This document shows, piece by piece, positions 17,659 through 26,203 of a stretch of DNA of 64,000 bases. Every line of letters starts with the position of its first letter. The first letter of the stretch is position 1. The notes below the pieces were generated by a model. The model did no database searches and was not told where the DNA came from. It was given only the letters and a program-made list of their open reading frames with translations. The translations under genes were made by a program, and so were the position numbers. Source of the stretch: Actinoplanes italicus (GTDB lineage Bacteria; Actinomycetota; Actinomycetes; Mycobacteriales; Micromonosporaceae); NCBI RefSeq assembly GCF_003001815.1, contig NZ_PVMZ01000019.1, positions 62,001 through 126,000 of the forward strand. Direction: 5' to 3'.

Positions 17659-18279
17659 GTGACAAACCGCCCCGCCCGGAACGTGCCCGGGATCGCCGCG
17701 GTCGTCGTCGTCCTGATCGCCATCGCGGTCATCGTCGTGGTGAACCTGCCCCAGCTGCGGGAGCCCGGTCCCCGGCCCGCCTTCCAGATGCCCGTGACCT
17801 GCGGTGAGACCTGGGTTCTCGGTACCTATCCAGGTCACGACGACTACGACATCGACTTCTTCCCGACGTCCGGTTCCGCCTGGGGCCGTCCGGTGCTGGC
17901 CGCCTTCGCCGGCACGGTCACCGAGGCCGGCGTCAACGGCACGCTCGGATCCCGTACGCCCGACAACCCGAAGGGCCCGCACGGCACCGGCGCCGGGTAC
18001 TGGGTGAAGATCGACCACGGCGGCCACTGGGAGACCCAGTACCTGCACATGCTCGAACCTCCGTCGGTCAAGGAGGGCGACAGGGTCGAGCAGGGACAGC
18101 AGATCGGCAAGATCGGCAGCACCGGCAAGTCGGGCGCCCCGCACCTGCACCACGAGCAGCGCGCCGCGGGCCGCAAGATGGAGGCCTGGTTCGCCGGTCA
18201 GCCGTCCGGCATCACCCTCGACGACCGTGAGTACTCGGTCCGCCGCAAGAGCCAGAACTGCCCGGCGCCCGCCGGATAG
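17659..18279 (+). CDS. M23-like (LytM) peptidase-domain protein, membrane-anchored
   Basis: This 206-aa protein has an N-terminal signal anchor (AAVVVVLIAIAVIVVVNL) and an extracytoplasmic M23 fold. Zinc-ligand motifs are GHDDYDIDF (H...D) and HLHHEQR (HxH), the latter in place of the usual HLHFE. The strands GYWVKIDHGGHWETQYLHM and GDRVEQGQQIGKIGSTGKSGAPHLH match the LytM core. It may cleave peptidoglycan cross-links or act as a regulatory LytM factor. The GTG at 17659 is preferred, since the earlier in-frame ATG overlaps the divergent PH gene's upstream region. It ends one base from the next convergent gene. Confidence 0.87.
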   Translation: MTNRPARNVPGIAAVVVVLIAIAVIVVVNLPQLREPGPRPAFQMPVTCGETWVLGTYPGHDDYDIDFFPTSGSAWGRPVLAAFAGTVTEAGVNGTLGSRTPDNPKGPHGTGAGYWVKIDHGGHWETQYLHMLEPPSVKEGDRVEQGQQIGKIGSTGKSGAPHLHHEQRAAGRKMEAWFAGQPSGITLDDREYSVRRKSQNCPAPAG

Positions 18280-18280
18280 A

Positions 18281-18727
18281 TCAGCCGATGTGCAGCAGGA
18301 GCACCTCGTCGTCGGCGAGGCCGGCGATCGTGTCCCGCAGCAGCGTCAGCGTGTCCTCCATCGCGTAGCCGGTCTCCTCGTCGTCGAGGCCCAGCTCCGC
18401 CAGGTCGACCAGGTCGGCGGGCCGGTAGGCGGCCGGCTCGAGGCGGTCGAGGAACGCCTTGGCGCTGCTGTCGATCAGCGTGACGCCGTCGTAGTCGGCG
18501 TTGATGGCGTCGGACGCCTCCTGCAGGGAAGGGCTCGCCAGCATGATGTCCAACTCGTCCAGGCTGGTCAGGACGTTGAGCATGACGTGGCCGGACCACG
18601 CGTAGTCGTCACCGTTCGCCCGGCCGACCCGATCGATCGCCTCGTACGCGAGTCCCTCACCCGCGGCGCCGACGATCTCCGGCAGGTCGGCGGCCTTGAC
18701 GATGTGGAGCGAGGCGATGGCGGACAC
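18281..18727 (-). CDS. Hypothetical acidic protein
   Basis: I do not recognise a family in this 148-aa protein. It is strongly acidic and mostly alpha-helical, with no signal peptide or membrane segment. Notable stretches are HIVKAADLPEIVGAAGEG, LDELDIMLASPSLQEASDAI and a C-terminal ELGLDDEETGYAMEDTLTLLRDTIAGLADDEVLLLHI. Such short acidic proteins often resemble DUF1877-type folds, but I cannot support that assignment. It lies 22 nt downstream of the TetR gene on the same strand and may be cotranscribed with it. It converges with the M23 gene. Confidence 0.75.
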   Translation of the reverse strand: MSAIASLHIVKAADLPEIVGAAGEGLAYEAIDRVGRANGDDYAWSGHVMLNVLTSLDELDIMLASPSLQEASDAINADYDGVTLIDSSAKAFLDRLEPAAYRPADLVDLAELGLDDEETGYAMEDTLTLLRDTIAGLADDEVLLLHIG

Positions 18728-18749
18728 CGGTGGATCGTAACGGCCATGG

Positions 18750-19382
18750 TCACCGCAGGGTGGCGGCGACCGACAGGATCGCGTCGAGGCCCCGCTCGAA
18801 CAGCAGGTCGTCCGGCCAGCGGGAATCGTCGGGGTGACCGGCGGTGACGAGACGGCGGGCCGCGTCCCGGTCCGCGGCGGGAACGGCCCGCTGCCAGGCC
18901 GTCTCGGTGGCTGCCGAGCCGATCACGAAGTTCGCCACCAGCCGGGTGACGACCGCGAGGCTTTCGTCCTTCAACCCGCCTCGGGCCAGCGCGGCCTGCA
19001 GGAACTCGGTGCGCGCCAGCACGTTCGGCCCGATCCACGGACGGCCGATCAGGGTAGGCGCCCACGGGTGCGCGAGCATCGCGGTCCGCCAGCCGTGGAC
19101 CAGGGTCCGCACGTCGGTGGCCCAGTCGGGGCCCGGCCCGGTCAGCGGCACGCCGCCGAAGATCTCGTCCACGGCCAGGTCGAGGACGTCGTCCTTGGTG
19201 GTGACGTGCCAGTAGAGGGCGGTCGAGGTCACGTCGAGGCGCTGGGCTAGGCGGCGCATGGTGAGCGCGTCGATGCCGTCGGCGTCGAGCAACTCGACCG
19301 CGGCCGTCACGATGCGTTCGCGGGTCAGCTGGGGAGCGCGGCGCGGGCGGTCGGGGTCGGTGCGCAGCCAGATCGAGGTCAC
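18750..19382 (-). CDS. TetR-family regulator (TetR/TetR_C type)
   Basis: This 210-aa regulator has a classic TetR HTH: LTRERIVTAAVELLDADGIDALTMRRLAQRLDVTSTALYWHVTTKDDVLDLAVD (about 18-70). ALYWHVTTKDDVLDL is typical of the true TetR subgroup, and the C-terminal domain resembles TetR_C. It starts with GTG at 19382. Upstream is the divergent 78-aa protein gene, and the intergenic region carries GGTAA-N6-TTACC (19405-19420), a possible operator. The downstream acidic protein may share the transcript. The ligand is unknown. Confidence 0.9.
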   Translation of the reverse strand: MTSIWLRTDPDRPRRAPQLTRERIVTAAVELLDADGIDALTMRRLAQRLDVTSTALYWHVTTKDDVLDLAVDEIFGGVPLTGPGPDWATDVRTLVHGWRTAMLAHPWAPTLIGRPWIGPNVLARTEFLQAALARGGLKDESLAVVTRLVANFVIGSAATETAWQRAVPAADRDAARRLVTAGHPDDSRWPDDLLFERGLDAILSVAATLR

Positions 19383-19404
19383 CGATCCATTCTAGGTTAA
19401 CGTT

Positions 19405-19420
19405 GGTAAGTCAGATTACC
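19405..19420. promoter_or_regulatory. Possible TetR operator
   Basis: GGTAA-GTCAGA-TTACC, with 5-bp arms, lies in the 57-nt divergent region between a TetR gene and the 78-aa protein gene. Nearby GGTTAACGTTGG adds a second partial dyad. The assignment rests on symmetry and position only. Confidence 0.4.
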
Positions 19421-19439
19421 GGCGTTCAAGGAGGCTGTC

Positions 19440-19676
19440 GTGCCGGTGATGCGCATCCAGCTGGACAGTGACCGTCAGGCCGCCCGGCGGATCATGAACC
19501 TGCACCTCGCCGGGCGCAGCGACCGCGCGTCCGTGGACGCGGCGCGGGAGGCGGTCTGGCGGCACGGCCGCACCCCGGCCGGTGAGCCGGTCTTCGTCGG
19601 CGTCACCAACGGCGAGCCGGTGCGGCTGCTCTACGACGTGGAGGTCTACCTGGAAGCCGAACCCCGCCGGATCTAG
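19440..19676 (+). CDS. Small conserved-looking protein
   Basis: This 78-aa protein has no family I recognise. It is preceded by a good Shine-Dalgarno (AGGAGG, 5 nt before the GTG). The sequence is charged (MRIQLDSDRQAARRIMNLHLAGRSD), ends in a likely beta strand (LLYDVEVYLEAEP), and has no cysteine or membrane segment. It looks like a small alpha/beta protein. Position opposite a TetR gene suggests regulation by that repressor. Its product could be a small enzyme accessory factor, but nothing in the sequence says which. Confidence 0.7.
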   Translation: MPVMRIQLDSDRQAARRIMNLHLAGRSDRASVDAAREAVWRHGRTPAGEPVFVGVTNGEPVRLLYDVEVYLEAEPRRI

Positions 19677-20241
19677 ACACCTTTTACGGTCAGGGTCTGA
19701 GGCTGGTGGGGAATAGCCCTGTTCCGGGCCGCCTGATCGCCCAGCCGTGCCCGGTGAGCCCTTCCGCGGGCTGTTGATCGCCCAGCCGTGCCCGGTGAGC
19801 CCTTCCCCGGGCTGTTGATCGCCCAGCCGTGCCCGGTGAACCCTTCCCCGGGCTGTTGATCGCCCAGCCGTGCCCGGTGAACCCTTACCCAGGCCGCTTG
19901 ATCGCCCAGCAGTGGGCAGCGAACCCTTCACCGGGCCGGAGGCAGCGATATCCCGGAGCCCGGCTCCGAAAACGGCCGCAGTTGATCGTCCAGCATCGGA
20001 CCGAGGCGGTAACCGACCCCCGCGACCCCGGAGCCCACGACGGTAACGCCCGGCCATCAGCCGACCGAGCGCCACCACGGCTCAGACGGATGCGGCTGAC
20101 GGGCCGGGAAACCCGACTGCGAAAGCTCTCTCGTGACGTTGCGCCGTCCGATCAGCCGCAACCTCACAGGATCGCGCGCGTTCGTGCTCCGGTGGCGGGG
20201 CGGGCTTGCGCCTACGAGCGGCGCCGCCGGCCGTACCTGCT
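19677..20241. other. Long intergenic region with a minisatellite
   Basis: This 565-nt stretch contains the 41-nt tandem repeat and then about 300 nt (19940-20241) in which I see no gene with credible codon use or a ribosome-binding site. Open frames crossing it on both strands are compositional. The flanking genes do not require a long leader. It lies downstream of both neighbours (convergent arrangement), so promoter content is unlikely. Confidence 0.6.
19735..19939. repeat. 41-nt tandem repeat, about five copies
   Basis: The unit begins GATCGCCCAGCCGTGCCCGG and ends GGGCTGTT. Copies start at 19735, 19776, 19817, 19858 and 19900. The first three are almost identical. The fourth is 42 nt and the fifth is diverged (CAGTGGGCAGCG in the middle). 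There are no unique spacers, so this is a minisatellite and not CRISPR. It sits between convergent genes. Confidence 0.95.
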
Positions 20242-20862
20242 CTATCCCCGCCCGTGAACGGGTGGTGCCAGGGTGGGCAGTGCCCCGAGGATGAGGCCGA
20301 GCCCGAGTTCGAAGGCCCGGTCGGCGCGGGCGCGGCCCTGACCGGCCGCGGCGATCGCGGCGACCAGGATCGGAGTGCGGGCGTGGGTCGGGTCCCAGAC
20401 CTGATCGGGGGCGGCGATGTCGAGCGCCGAGCCGATGACGAAGCTGTCCAGGACCGTGATCACGTCGAGAAGCTGTTCGGTCGCGATGCCGGCCGAGTGC
20501 AGGACGGTGGCGATGTCGTCGTACATGTGCACCACGTCGGGGGAGGAGACGGTGTACGCGGTGAGCATCGGGATGAGCCGTGGGTGGCGGGCGAACACAT
20601 CCCGGTAGCGGCGCAGCAGGACCCGCAGCGCGTCGGTCCAGTCCTCGGGCATGGCCGGCATCGGCTCCTCGGCGAAGATCAGGGCGCGCATCGCCTCGAT
20701 GATCTCGGCCTTGCCGCTGAGGTGGTTGTAGATCGACGACGGGCGTACCGACAGCGTCGCGGCGACCTCGCCCAGGGTGAACTCGCCCTTGGCGTCGACC
20801 AGGGTCAGGGCGGCGGCCGCGATCTTGTCCACCGACAGCTTCGGCGTGGCGGGACGACCCAT
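20242..20862 (-). CDS. TetR-family regulator of the agmatine operon
   Basis: This TetR protein has 206 aa. The HTH is KLSVDKIAAAALTLVDAKGEFTLGEVAATLSVRPSSIYNHLSGKAEII (about 9-55), where VRPSSIYNHLSGK is the recognition helix. The C-terminal domain carries DIAAPDQVWD, common in TetR proteins of the AcrR/TetR_C class. The start at 20862 has a good Shine-Dalgarno (AGGGGG). An earlier in-frame start would run through the operator. It is divergent from aguB, and AACGAAT-GCA-ATTCGTT lies between them, so I infer that it represses the agmatine/putrescine operon and itself. The inducer could be agmatine, a carbamoylputrescine or putrescine. Confidence 0.9.
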   Translation of the reverse strand: MGRPATPKLSVDKIAAAALTLVDAKGEFTLGEVAATLSVRPSSIYNHLSGKAEIIEAMRALIFAEEPMPAMPEDWTDALRVLLRRYRDVFARHPRLIPMLTAYTVSSPDVVHMYDDIATVLHSAGIATEQLLDVITVLDSFVIGSALDIAAPDQVWDPTHARTPILVAAIAAAGQGRARADRAFELGLGLILGALPTLAPPVHGRG

Positions 20863-20906
20863 CGGCGAACCCCCTTGCGCTCGGGTGAGGGAGACCACCA
20901 TAGTAA

Positions 20907-20923
20907 AACGAATGCAATTCGTT
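20907..20923. promoter_or_regulatory. TetR operator before aguB
   Basis: AACGAAT-GCA-ATTCGTT is a perfect 7-bp inverted repeat in a local AT-rich patch, 16 nt upstream of the aguB ATG and 45 nt upstream of the TetR start. It is well placed to control both directions. Confidence 0.7.
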
Positions 20924-20938
20924 AAATTGAGGTAGGCC

Positions 20939-21853
20939 ATGGAACTGATCCGGTCCGCGGCGTTCGACTCGCCCGCTCGCGTCGACGAGCCGACCCGTCC
21001 GCCGTTGCGGGTGGGCCTGGTCCAGCACTACTGGCGCCCCGACCCCGCCGAGCTGCGGGAAGTCCTGCTCGGCGGCATCGCGCAGGCAGCCGGGGCGGGC
21101 GCAGGGGTCGTGTTCCTGCCGGAACTGACGCTGTCGAGGTACCCGGCGTTCGAGCAGCCGGTCGGCAAGCCGGTCGAGGCCGCCGAGGACCTGGTGACCG
21201 GGCCGACCGTGGCGCTCGCCGCGGAGGCCGCCCGCCGGCACGGCATTCACGTGCACGCCTCGCTCTACGAGAAGGTCGACCTCGGCGACGGGCTGGGCTT
21301 CAACACCGCGGTCCTGGTCTCCCCGGCCGGCGAGATCGTCGGCCGCACCCGCAAGACGCACATCCCGGTCACCGAGGGTTATGTCGAGGACAGGTACTTC
21401 CGGCCCGGCCCGGCCGACGACGCCTATCCGGTCCACTCGCTCCTGGAGGCGAAGGTCGGGCTGCCGACCTGCTGGGACGAGTGGTTTCCCGAAGTGGCCC
21501 GCTCCTACGCCCTCAAGGGCGCCGACATCCTCGCCTACCCGACGGCGATCGGCTCCGAGCCCGACCACCCCGAGTTCGACACCCAGCCGCTGTGGCAGCA
21601 GGTCATCGTCGGCCACGCGATCGCCAACGGCCTGTTCATGGTGGTTCCCAACCGCACCGGCGACGAGGGCCGGATCACCTTCTACGGATCGTCGTTCATC
21701 GCGGACCCGTACGGCCGGATCCTGGTCCAGGCCCCTCGCGACGCCGAGGCGGTGCTCGTCGCCGACCTGGACCTGAACCAGCGCAAGGACTGGCTGACCC
21801 TGTTCCCGTTCCTGCGCACCCGCCGCCCCGACACCTACGGCGGCCTGGCATGA
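20939..21853 (+). CDS. aguB: N-carbamoylputrescine amidase (nitrilase superfamily)
   Basis: This 304-aa carbon-nitrogen hydrolase is predicted to convert N-carbamoylputrescine to putrescine, CO2 and ammonia. The Glu-Lys-Cys triad is visible as FLPELTLSRY (Glu), RKTHIPVTEG (Lys) and LPTCWDEWFPE (Cys). CWDxWFPE and ILAYPTAIGSEP are characteristic of the AguB subfamily. The VPNRTGDEG...YGSSFIADPYG strand also fits. An N-terminal extension of about 22 residues precedes the usual start. The gene overlaps aguA by 4 nt (ATGA). It is soluble and cytoplasmic. Context with aguA and an amine oxidase makes the substrate assignment strong. Confidence 0.93.
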   Translation: MELIRSAAFDSPARVDEPTRPPLRVGLVQHYWRPDPAELREVLLGGIAQAAGAGAGVVFLPELTLSRYPAFEQPVGKPVEAAEDLVTGPTVALAAEAARRHGIHVHASLYEKVDLGDGLGFNTAVLVSPAGEIVGRTRKTHIPVTEGYVEDRYFRPGPADDAYPVHSLLEAKVGLPTCWDEWFPEVARSYALKGADILAYPTAIGSEPDHPEFDTQPLWQQVIVGHAIANGLFMVVPNRTGDEGRITFYGSSFIADPYGRILVQAPRDAEAVLVADLDLNQRKDWLTLFPFLRTRRPDTYGGLA

Positions 21854-22845
21854 GCGACTGGCGGATGCCGGCCGAGACCGAGCCGCACACCTGCACCTGG
21901 ATGGCCTGGCCGTCCTCCGGCTATGCCGACGGGGACGAGGCCCGGCAGGCCTGGGCGTCGGTGGCGCTGGCCGTCGCCGAGTTCGAGCCGGTACGCCTGG
22001 TCGTCGACCCGTCGGCGATCCGGGAGGCCCACCGCTGGCTCGGCAGCGCCGTCGAGTACTTCCCGGCGCCGCTCGACGACGCCTGGATGCGCGACATCGG
22101 CCCGACCTTCGTGGTCGGCCCGGACGGCCTCGGCGCCGTCGACTGGGTGTTCAACGGCTGGGGCGGGCAGAGTTGGGCCACGTGGGAGAAGGACGCGAGG
22201 ATCGCCCGGCGGGTCGCCGAGTGGGCCGGCGCCACGATCATCGCCTCGGACCTGGTCAACGAGGGCGGCGGCATCCACGTCGACGGGTACGGGACGGTGC
22301 TGGTCACCGAGACCGTGCAACTCGACCCGAGCCGCAACCCTGGCTGGACGAAGGACCGGGTCGAGGGTGAGCTGCGCCGCACCCTGGGCGTGCGCGAGGT
22401 GGTGTGGCTGCCGCGCGGGCTGACCCGTGACTACGAGGAGTTCGGCACCCGCGGGCACGTCGACATCGTGGCCACGATGTCCGGACCCGGAACGGTGTTG
22501 CTGCACGTCCAGCCCGACCCGAAGCATCCCGACCACGCTCTCGACGCGGTGTTACGTGAGGCCATTCCAGGGCAATGGGATGTCATCGATCTGCCTGCTC
22601 CGGAGGGCATCGAGGACGAGCGGGGCCCGGTTGATCACTCGTACGTCAATCACCTAGTGTGCAACGCCGGTGTCGTCGCCTGCACGTTCGACGATCCCCG
22701 GGACGCCGCCGCGCTGGACATCCTGGCCGCCGCGTATCCGGGCCGCCGGGTGATCGGCGTCGACGCCCGGGCGATCTTCGCCCTCGGTGGTGGCATCCAC
22801 TGCATCACCCAGCAGGAACCAGCGATACCTGGAGGACTTTCGTGA
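21850..22845 (+). CDS. aguA: Agmatine deiminase
   Basis: This 331-aa member of the peptidylarginine-deiminase superfamily hydrolyses agmatine to N-carbamoylputrescine and ammonia. Signatures are the N-terminal TCTWMAWPSS, DDAWMRDIGPTFVV, NGWGGQSWATW, the EGGGIHVDGYGTVL metal/active-site segment, RGHVDIVA, and the catalytic cysteine in GGGIHCITQQEP at the C-terminus. The length is slightly below the 340-370 usual for the family. It is coupled at both ends: ATGA with aguB and GTGA with the amine oxidase gene, so the three proteins are made in fixed proportion. The product feeds the preceding gene's enzyme. Confidence 0.95.
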   Translation: MSDWRMPAETEPHTCTWMAWPSSGYADGDEARQAWASVALAVAEFEPVRLVVDPSAIREAHRWLGSAVEYFPAPLDDAWMRDIGPTFVVGPDGLGAVDWVFNGWGGQSWATWEKDARIARRVAEWAGATIIASDLVNEGGGIHVDGYGTVLVTETVQLDPSRNPGWTKDRVEGELRRTLGVREVVWLPRGLTRDYEEFGTRGHVDIVATMSGPGTVLLHVQPDPKHPDHALDAVLREAIPGQWDVIDLPAPEGIEDERGPVDHSYVNHLVCNAGVVACTFDDPRDAAALDILAAAYPGRRVIGVDARAIFALGGGIHCITQQEPAIPGGLS

Positions 22846-24191
22846 CCGCCTTCGACGTCGTGGTGGTCGGGGCCGGTGTCACCGGGCTGACCGTCGCGAA
22901 CCGCTTGCACGCCGCCGGCCTCAAGGTCGTCGTCCTGGAGGCCCGCGACCGCGTCGGCGGACGGCTGCTGACCGAGGACATCGAGGGCGTCCGGCTCGAG
23001 GTCGGCGGACAGTGGGTCTCCCCGGACCAGGCAGCGCTGCTCGCGCTCATCGACGAGCTGAAGCTGGAGATGTACTCCCGTTACCGGGCCGGCGACTCGA
23101 TCTACATCGGCCGTGACGGCGTACGCCGTACGTTCGCGGGGGAGAAGTTCCCGGTCTCCGACCGGACCGCCGCCGAGGTGGAGCGCCTCACCAAGGAACT
23201 CGACCGGCTCGCCGCCGGAATGGACCCGCTCGAGCCGTGGAACCACCCGGACGCCGACGAGCTCGACCGGATCTCGTTCGCCGCGTGGCTGGCCGAGCAG
23301 ACCGACGACCCGGAGGCCCGCGACAACGTCGGCCTGTACGTCGGCCCGGCCATGCTGACCAAGCCGGCGCACTCGTTCTCGGCGCTGTCGGCGGTGCTGA
23401 TGGCGGCGAGCGCGGGCGGCTTCAGCCACCTGGTCGACGCCGACTTCATCCTGGACCGGCGGGTCGTCGGCGGCCTGCAGCGGGTGCCGCTCGCGCTCGC
23501 CGACCGGTTGCCGCCCGGCACGGTCCACCTCGACGAGGCGGTCACCAAGGTCGAGTGGAACGAGGACGGGGCGACCGTGTTCACCGGGCGGGGCTCCTAC
23601 CACGGGCGCAACGTGGTGATGGCGGTGCCGCCGACGCTGGTCAGCCGGGTGCAGTACATCCCCGCGCTGCCGCCGGTGCAGGCCCAGATGCGCCAGCACA
23701 TCTCGTTCGGCCTGGTCATCAAGCTGCACATCACGTACGAGACCCCGTTCTGGCGTGACCTCGGCCTGTCCGGCACCGCGTTCAGCCCGTACTCGCTGGT
23801 CCATGAGGCCTACGACAACACCAACGAGGACGTCGAGGGCGAGACCCGCGGTACGCTCGTCGGCTTCGTCTCCGACGTCAAGGCCGACAGCCTGCTCTCG
23901 CTCGACGCAGACGCCCGCCGGTGGAAAGTCCTCGAGGCGCTGGCCGCCTATTACGGCGAGCAGGCGCTGCACCCGGTGCACTACTACGAGAGCCCGTGGG
24001 TGGCCGACGAGTGGACCGTCGGTGCCTTCGGCACCAGCTTCGACATCGGCTCGCTCACCCGCTATGGCCGTCACCTGCGCTCCGACGTCGGACCGCTCTC
24101 GTTCGCCAGCAGCGACATCGCCGGCCTCGGCTTCCAGCACGTCGACGGCGCCATCCGGATGGGCGAGGCGGTCGCCGCCCGAATCCTCTGA
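22842..24191 (+). CDS. Flavin amine oxidase, probable putrescine oxidase
   Basis: This 449-aa flavoprotein of the monoamine-oxidase family has an N-terminal FAD-binding motif VVVGAGVTGLTVANRLHAAGL, followed by LEARDRVGGRLLTE (GG motif). Further landmarks are GGQWVSPDQ and a C-terminal FAD-binding stretch around SDIAGLGFQHVDGAIRMGE. MAO-type enzymes have these landmarks. The length and sequence resemble actinobacterial putrescine oxidases (Rhodococcus, Micrococcus). Placed after aguA and aguB, it would oxidise putrescine to 4-aminobutanal with H2O2 release. A tyramine-type oxidase is the alternative. The GTG start has GGAGG upstream and overlaps the aguA stop. Confidence 0.88.
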   Translation: MTAFDVVVVGAGVTGLTVANRLHAAGLKVVVLEARDRVGGRLLTEDIEGVRLEVGGQWVSPDQAALLALIDELKLEMYSRYRAGDSIYIGRDGVRRTFAGEKFPVSDRTAAEVERLTKELDRLAAGMDPLEPWNHPDADELDRISFAAWLAEQTDDPEARDNVGLYVGPAMLTKPAHSFSALSAVLMAASAGGFSHLVDADFILDRRVVGGLQRVPLALADRLPPGTVHLDEAVTKVEWNEDGATVFTGRGSYHGRNVVMAVPPTLVSRVQYIPALPPVQAQMRQHISFGLVIKLHITYETPFWRDLGLSGTAFSPYSLVHEAYDNTNEDVEGETRGTLVGFVSDVKADSLLSLDADARRWKVLEALAAYYGEQALHPVHYYESPWVADEWTVGAFGTSFDIGSLTRYGRHLRSDVGPLSFASSDIAGLGFQHVDGAIRMGEAVAARIL

Positions 24192-24241
24192 CGGCCGGGG
24201 GCGGGCGGTGACTGGGGCGATGATCGTCTAGATTCCGAGGT

Positions 24242-25306
24242 ATGCCCGAGCGCACGCACGTGGTCGACAGCGTCGACTGGACGGCCCTGACGCGTGACCC
24301 CCGCGTCGCCAGTGGTGTGCCCGCCGCCCTGCACACCCTATGGTCCGACGACGAGTTCCTGCGGCGCAGCGCTTACAACTTCCTCGCCCGCGCTCTCGCT
24401 CACCAGGGCGAACGTACGCCGATCAGCGTCGCGGCGGTGCCGTTCCTGATCGACGTGCTCGCCGACCCGGCGGCCGGCGACCGGTTCGGTGCCGCGCAGC
24501 TGCTGCGGATGATCGCGATCGGCGAGGAGAACTACTGGCTGGTCGAGCACCCCGACGGTGCCGACCGGACCGCTGGCGAGCAGTGGAACCCGGAGGCGTA
24601 CGCCGCGGTCCGTGCGTACGTCCCGGCCTTCATCGCGGCCCTGGCCACCGCGGACCCGGCCGTCCGGCTCCACACCGCGCACCTGCTGTCCTGGTTCCCG
24701 GAGGAACGTGACACGGTCGTGCCGGCGCTGACCCGGGTGATCGCCTACGAGCCCGGCGACACCGCCGAGGTGGCCGCGGTCGCCGCCGTGGCCGCGGTCC
24801 TGGCCGGTGGCACCGCCGCCGACACGGGGCTGGTCCAGGCTCTCGACATCCGCCGGGCCGGTCCGGTACCGACCGAGCGGTGGGCGGCGGCGATAGCGTC
24901 GACCCGGCTGACCGGCTGGCCCTCGCGTGCGGTGCTGGAGCAGTTGTACGAGTGCCTGCTGGAAGCCGACGACCCGGTGCCGAACTGGCCGTACCTGGAC
25001 GGCGACATGGCCACCCTGGCCGCGCTGACCCTGTCCCGGCTCGACCCGTCGCTGGTGGCCGAGCGGGTCGACCAGCTGGTGTCCCGGCTCCGCCGGACCC
25101 GCCCCGGCCAGGAGCGCGCGACGTTGATCGGCGCGCTGGTGGACGCCGCGTTCCCGCAGCGCGGCGCCGAACTCGGCAAGCTCACCGACATCCAGCTGGC
25201 GGCCGTCCGCGCCCTCGTCGAGGCGGACGCGTGGGGCGACGGCCCGTACGTCGTCTCCTTGCTGGCCGCCGCCGGGCTCCCGGCCGAAGGCCCGCCCGGT
25301 CTGTGA
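24242..25306 (+). CDS. HEAT-repeat-like protein
   Basis: This 354-aa soluble protein is built of paired helices that look like HEAT/ARM repeats. Examples are AVPFLIDVLADPAAGDRFGAAQLLRMIAI, YVPAFIAALATADPAVRLHTAHLLSWF and VVPALTRVIAYEPGDTAEVAAVAAVAAVLAGG. Such scaffolds bind proteins or nucleic acids. No catalytic motif is visible. It starts with ATG 50 nt after the amine oxidase gene. Whether it belongs to the agmatine operon is uncertain because no metabolic role is apparent. Homologues are commonly annotated only as HEAT-repeat domain proteins in actinomycetes. Confidence 0.75.
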   Translation: MPERTHVVDSVDWTALTRDPRVASGVPAALHTLWSDDEFLRRSAYNFLARALAHQGERTPISVAAVPFLIDVLADPAAGDRFGAAQLLRMIAIGEENYWLVEHPDGADRTAGEQWNPEAYAAVRAYVPAFIAALATADPAVRLHTAHLLSWFPEERDTVVPALTRVIAYEPGDTAEVAAVAAVAAVLAGGTAADTGLVQALDIRRAGPVPTERWAAAIASTRLTGWPSRAVLEQLYECLLEADDPVPNWPYLDGDMATLAALTLSRLDPSLVAERVDQLVSRLRRTRPGQERATLIGALVDAAFPQRGAELGKLTDIQLAAVRALVEADAWGDGPYVVSLLAAAGLPAEGPPGL

Positions 25307-25492
25307 CCCGTCACCGCCCGCTGCCGAACACGCGTCAGACGCGGCTCGCGGGACGCTTTCCCGAGACGGGCATGACGCCACTCCGGCGAGCCGTGCCGGA
25401 TCCTGCTCCTTCCGATCCTGAACGGCTGGCCCAGGTGTGACCGATGCCCTGATCGCGCCCCCGTATCCGGCCCTGCGGCAGAATGTCCCGTC

Positions 25493-26146
25493 ATGAGCGA
25501 CACCAAGCAGCGCCTGCTCGACGGAGCCCTCGCCGCGCTGCGGGAGCACGGTGTCACCGGGGTGTCGGCCCGGACCATCGCCGCGGCCGCCGGAGTCAAC
25601 CAGGCACTCGTCTTCTACCACTACGGCTCGGTCGACGAGCTGCTCGGCACCGCCTGCCTGGAGGCCACCCGCCAGCGGGTGAGCGTGTATGCGAGCCGGT
25701 TCGCCTCGGTCGGCTCGCTGCGCGAACTGCTGCAGATCGGCCGGGACCTGCATACCGCCGAGCTGGCCGCCGGCAACGTGTCGGTGCTGGCCCAGATGCT
25801 CGCCGCGGCCCAGACGGGGGAGCGGATCGCCCGTCCGGTCGCCGCCGCTCTGCAGTTGTGGACCGACGAGATCGAGGCCGTGCTGGTCCGGATCATGCAC
25901 GGTTCGCCGGTGGCCGAGGTCGCCGACCTGCCGGGTCTGGCCCGTGCGGTGTCCGCGGCGTTCGTCGGGCTGGAGCTCTACGAGGGTGTGGACGCCGAGG
26001 GCGCCGCCCGCGCGCTGGAGGCCCTCGACCAGCTCGCGGTGCTGGTCGAGGTGGTCGAGGATCTCGGTCCGCTGGCCCGCCGGGCGCTGCGATCGCGGAT
26101 CCGGAGTCACCTGAAAGAGGAATCCCGGGAACCGACCGGCACCTGA
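25493..26146 (+). CDS. TetR-family regulator
   Basis: This 217-aa regulator has a TetR HTH, KQRLLDGALAALREHGVTGVSARTIAAAAGVNQALVFYHYGSVDELL, at about 4-52. VNQALVFYHYGSV is the recognition helix. The C-terminal ligand domain is all-helical, with ALQLWTDEIEAVLVRIMHGSP. It has no divergent neighbour, and the next gene follows at once on the same strand. Its target is therefore not obvious, and it may control distant genes or autoregulate. Nothing of note is seen in the 186 nt upstream. Confidence 0.9.
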   Translation: MSDTKQRLLDGALAALREHGVTGVSARTIAAAAGVNQALVFYHYGSVDELLGTACLEATRQRVSVYASRFASVGSLRELLQIGRDLHTAELAAGNVSVLAQMLAAAQTGERIARPVAAALQLWTDEIEAVLVRIMHGSPVAEVADLPGLARAVSAAFVGLELYEGVDAEGAARALEALDQLAVLVEVVEDLGPLARRALRSRIRSHLKEESREPTGT

Positions 26147-26203
26147 GTGCGACCAATAAGCGTGTCTCTACCGGATTTGACCACATATGCCCCGCATCGG
26201 TCG

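Noticed and set aside
19735..19939. CRISPR-like array
   Set aside because: Copies are head-to-tail without unique spacers, and unit length drifts, so it is a minisatellite.
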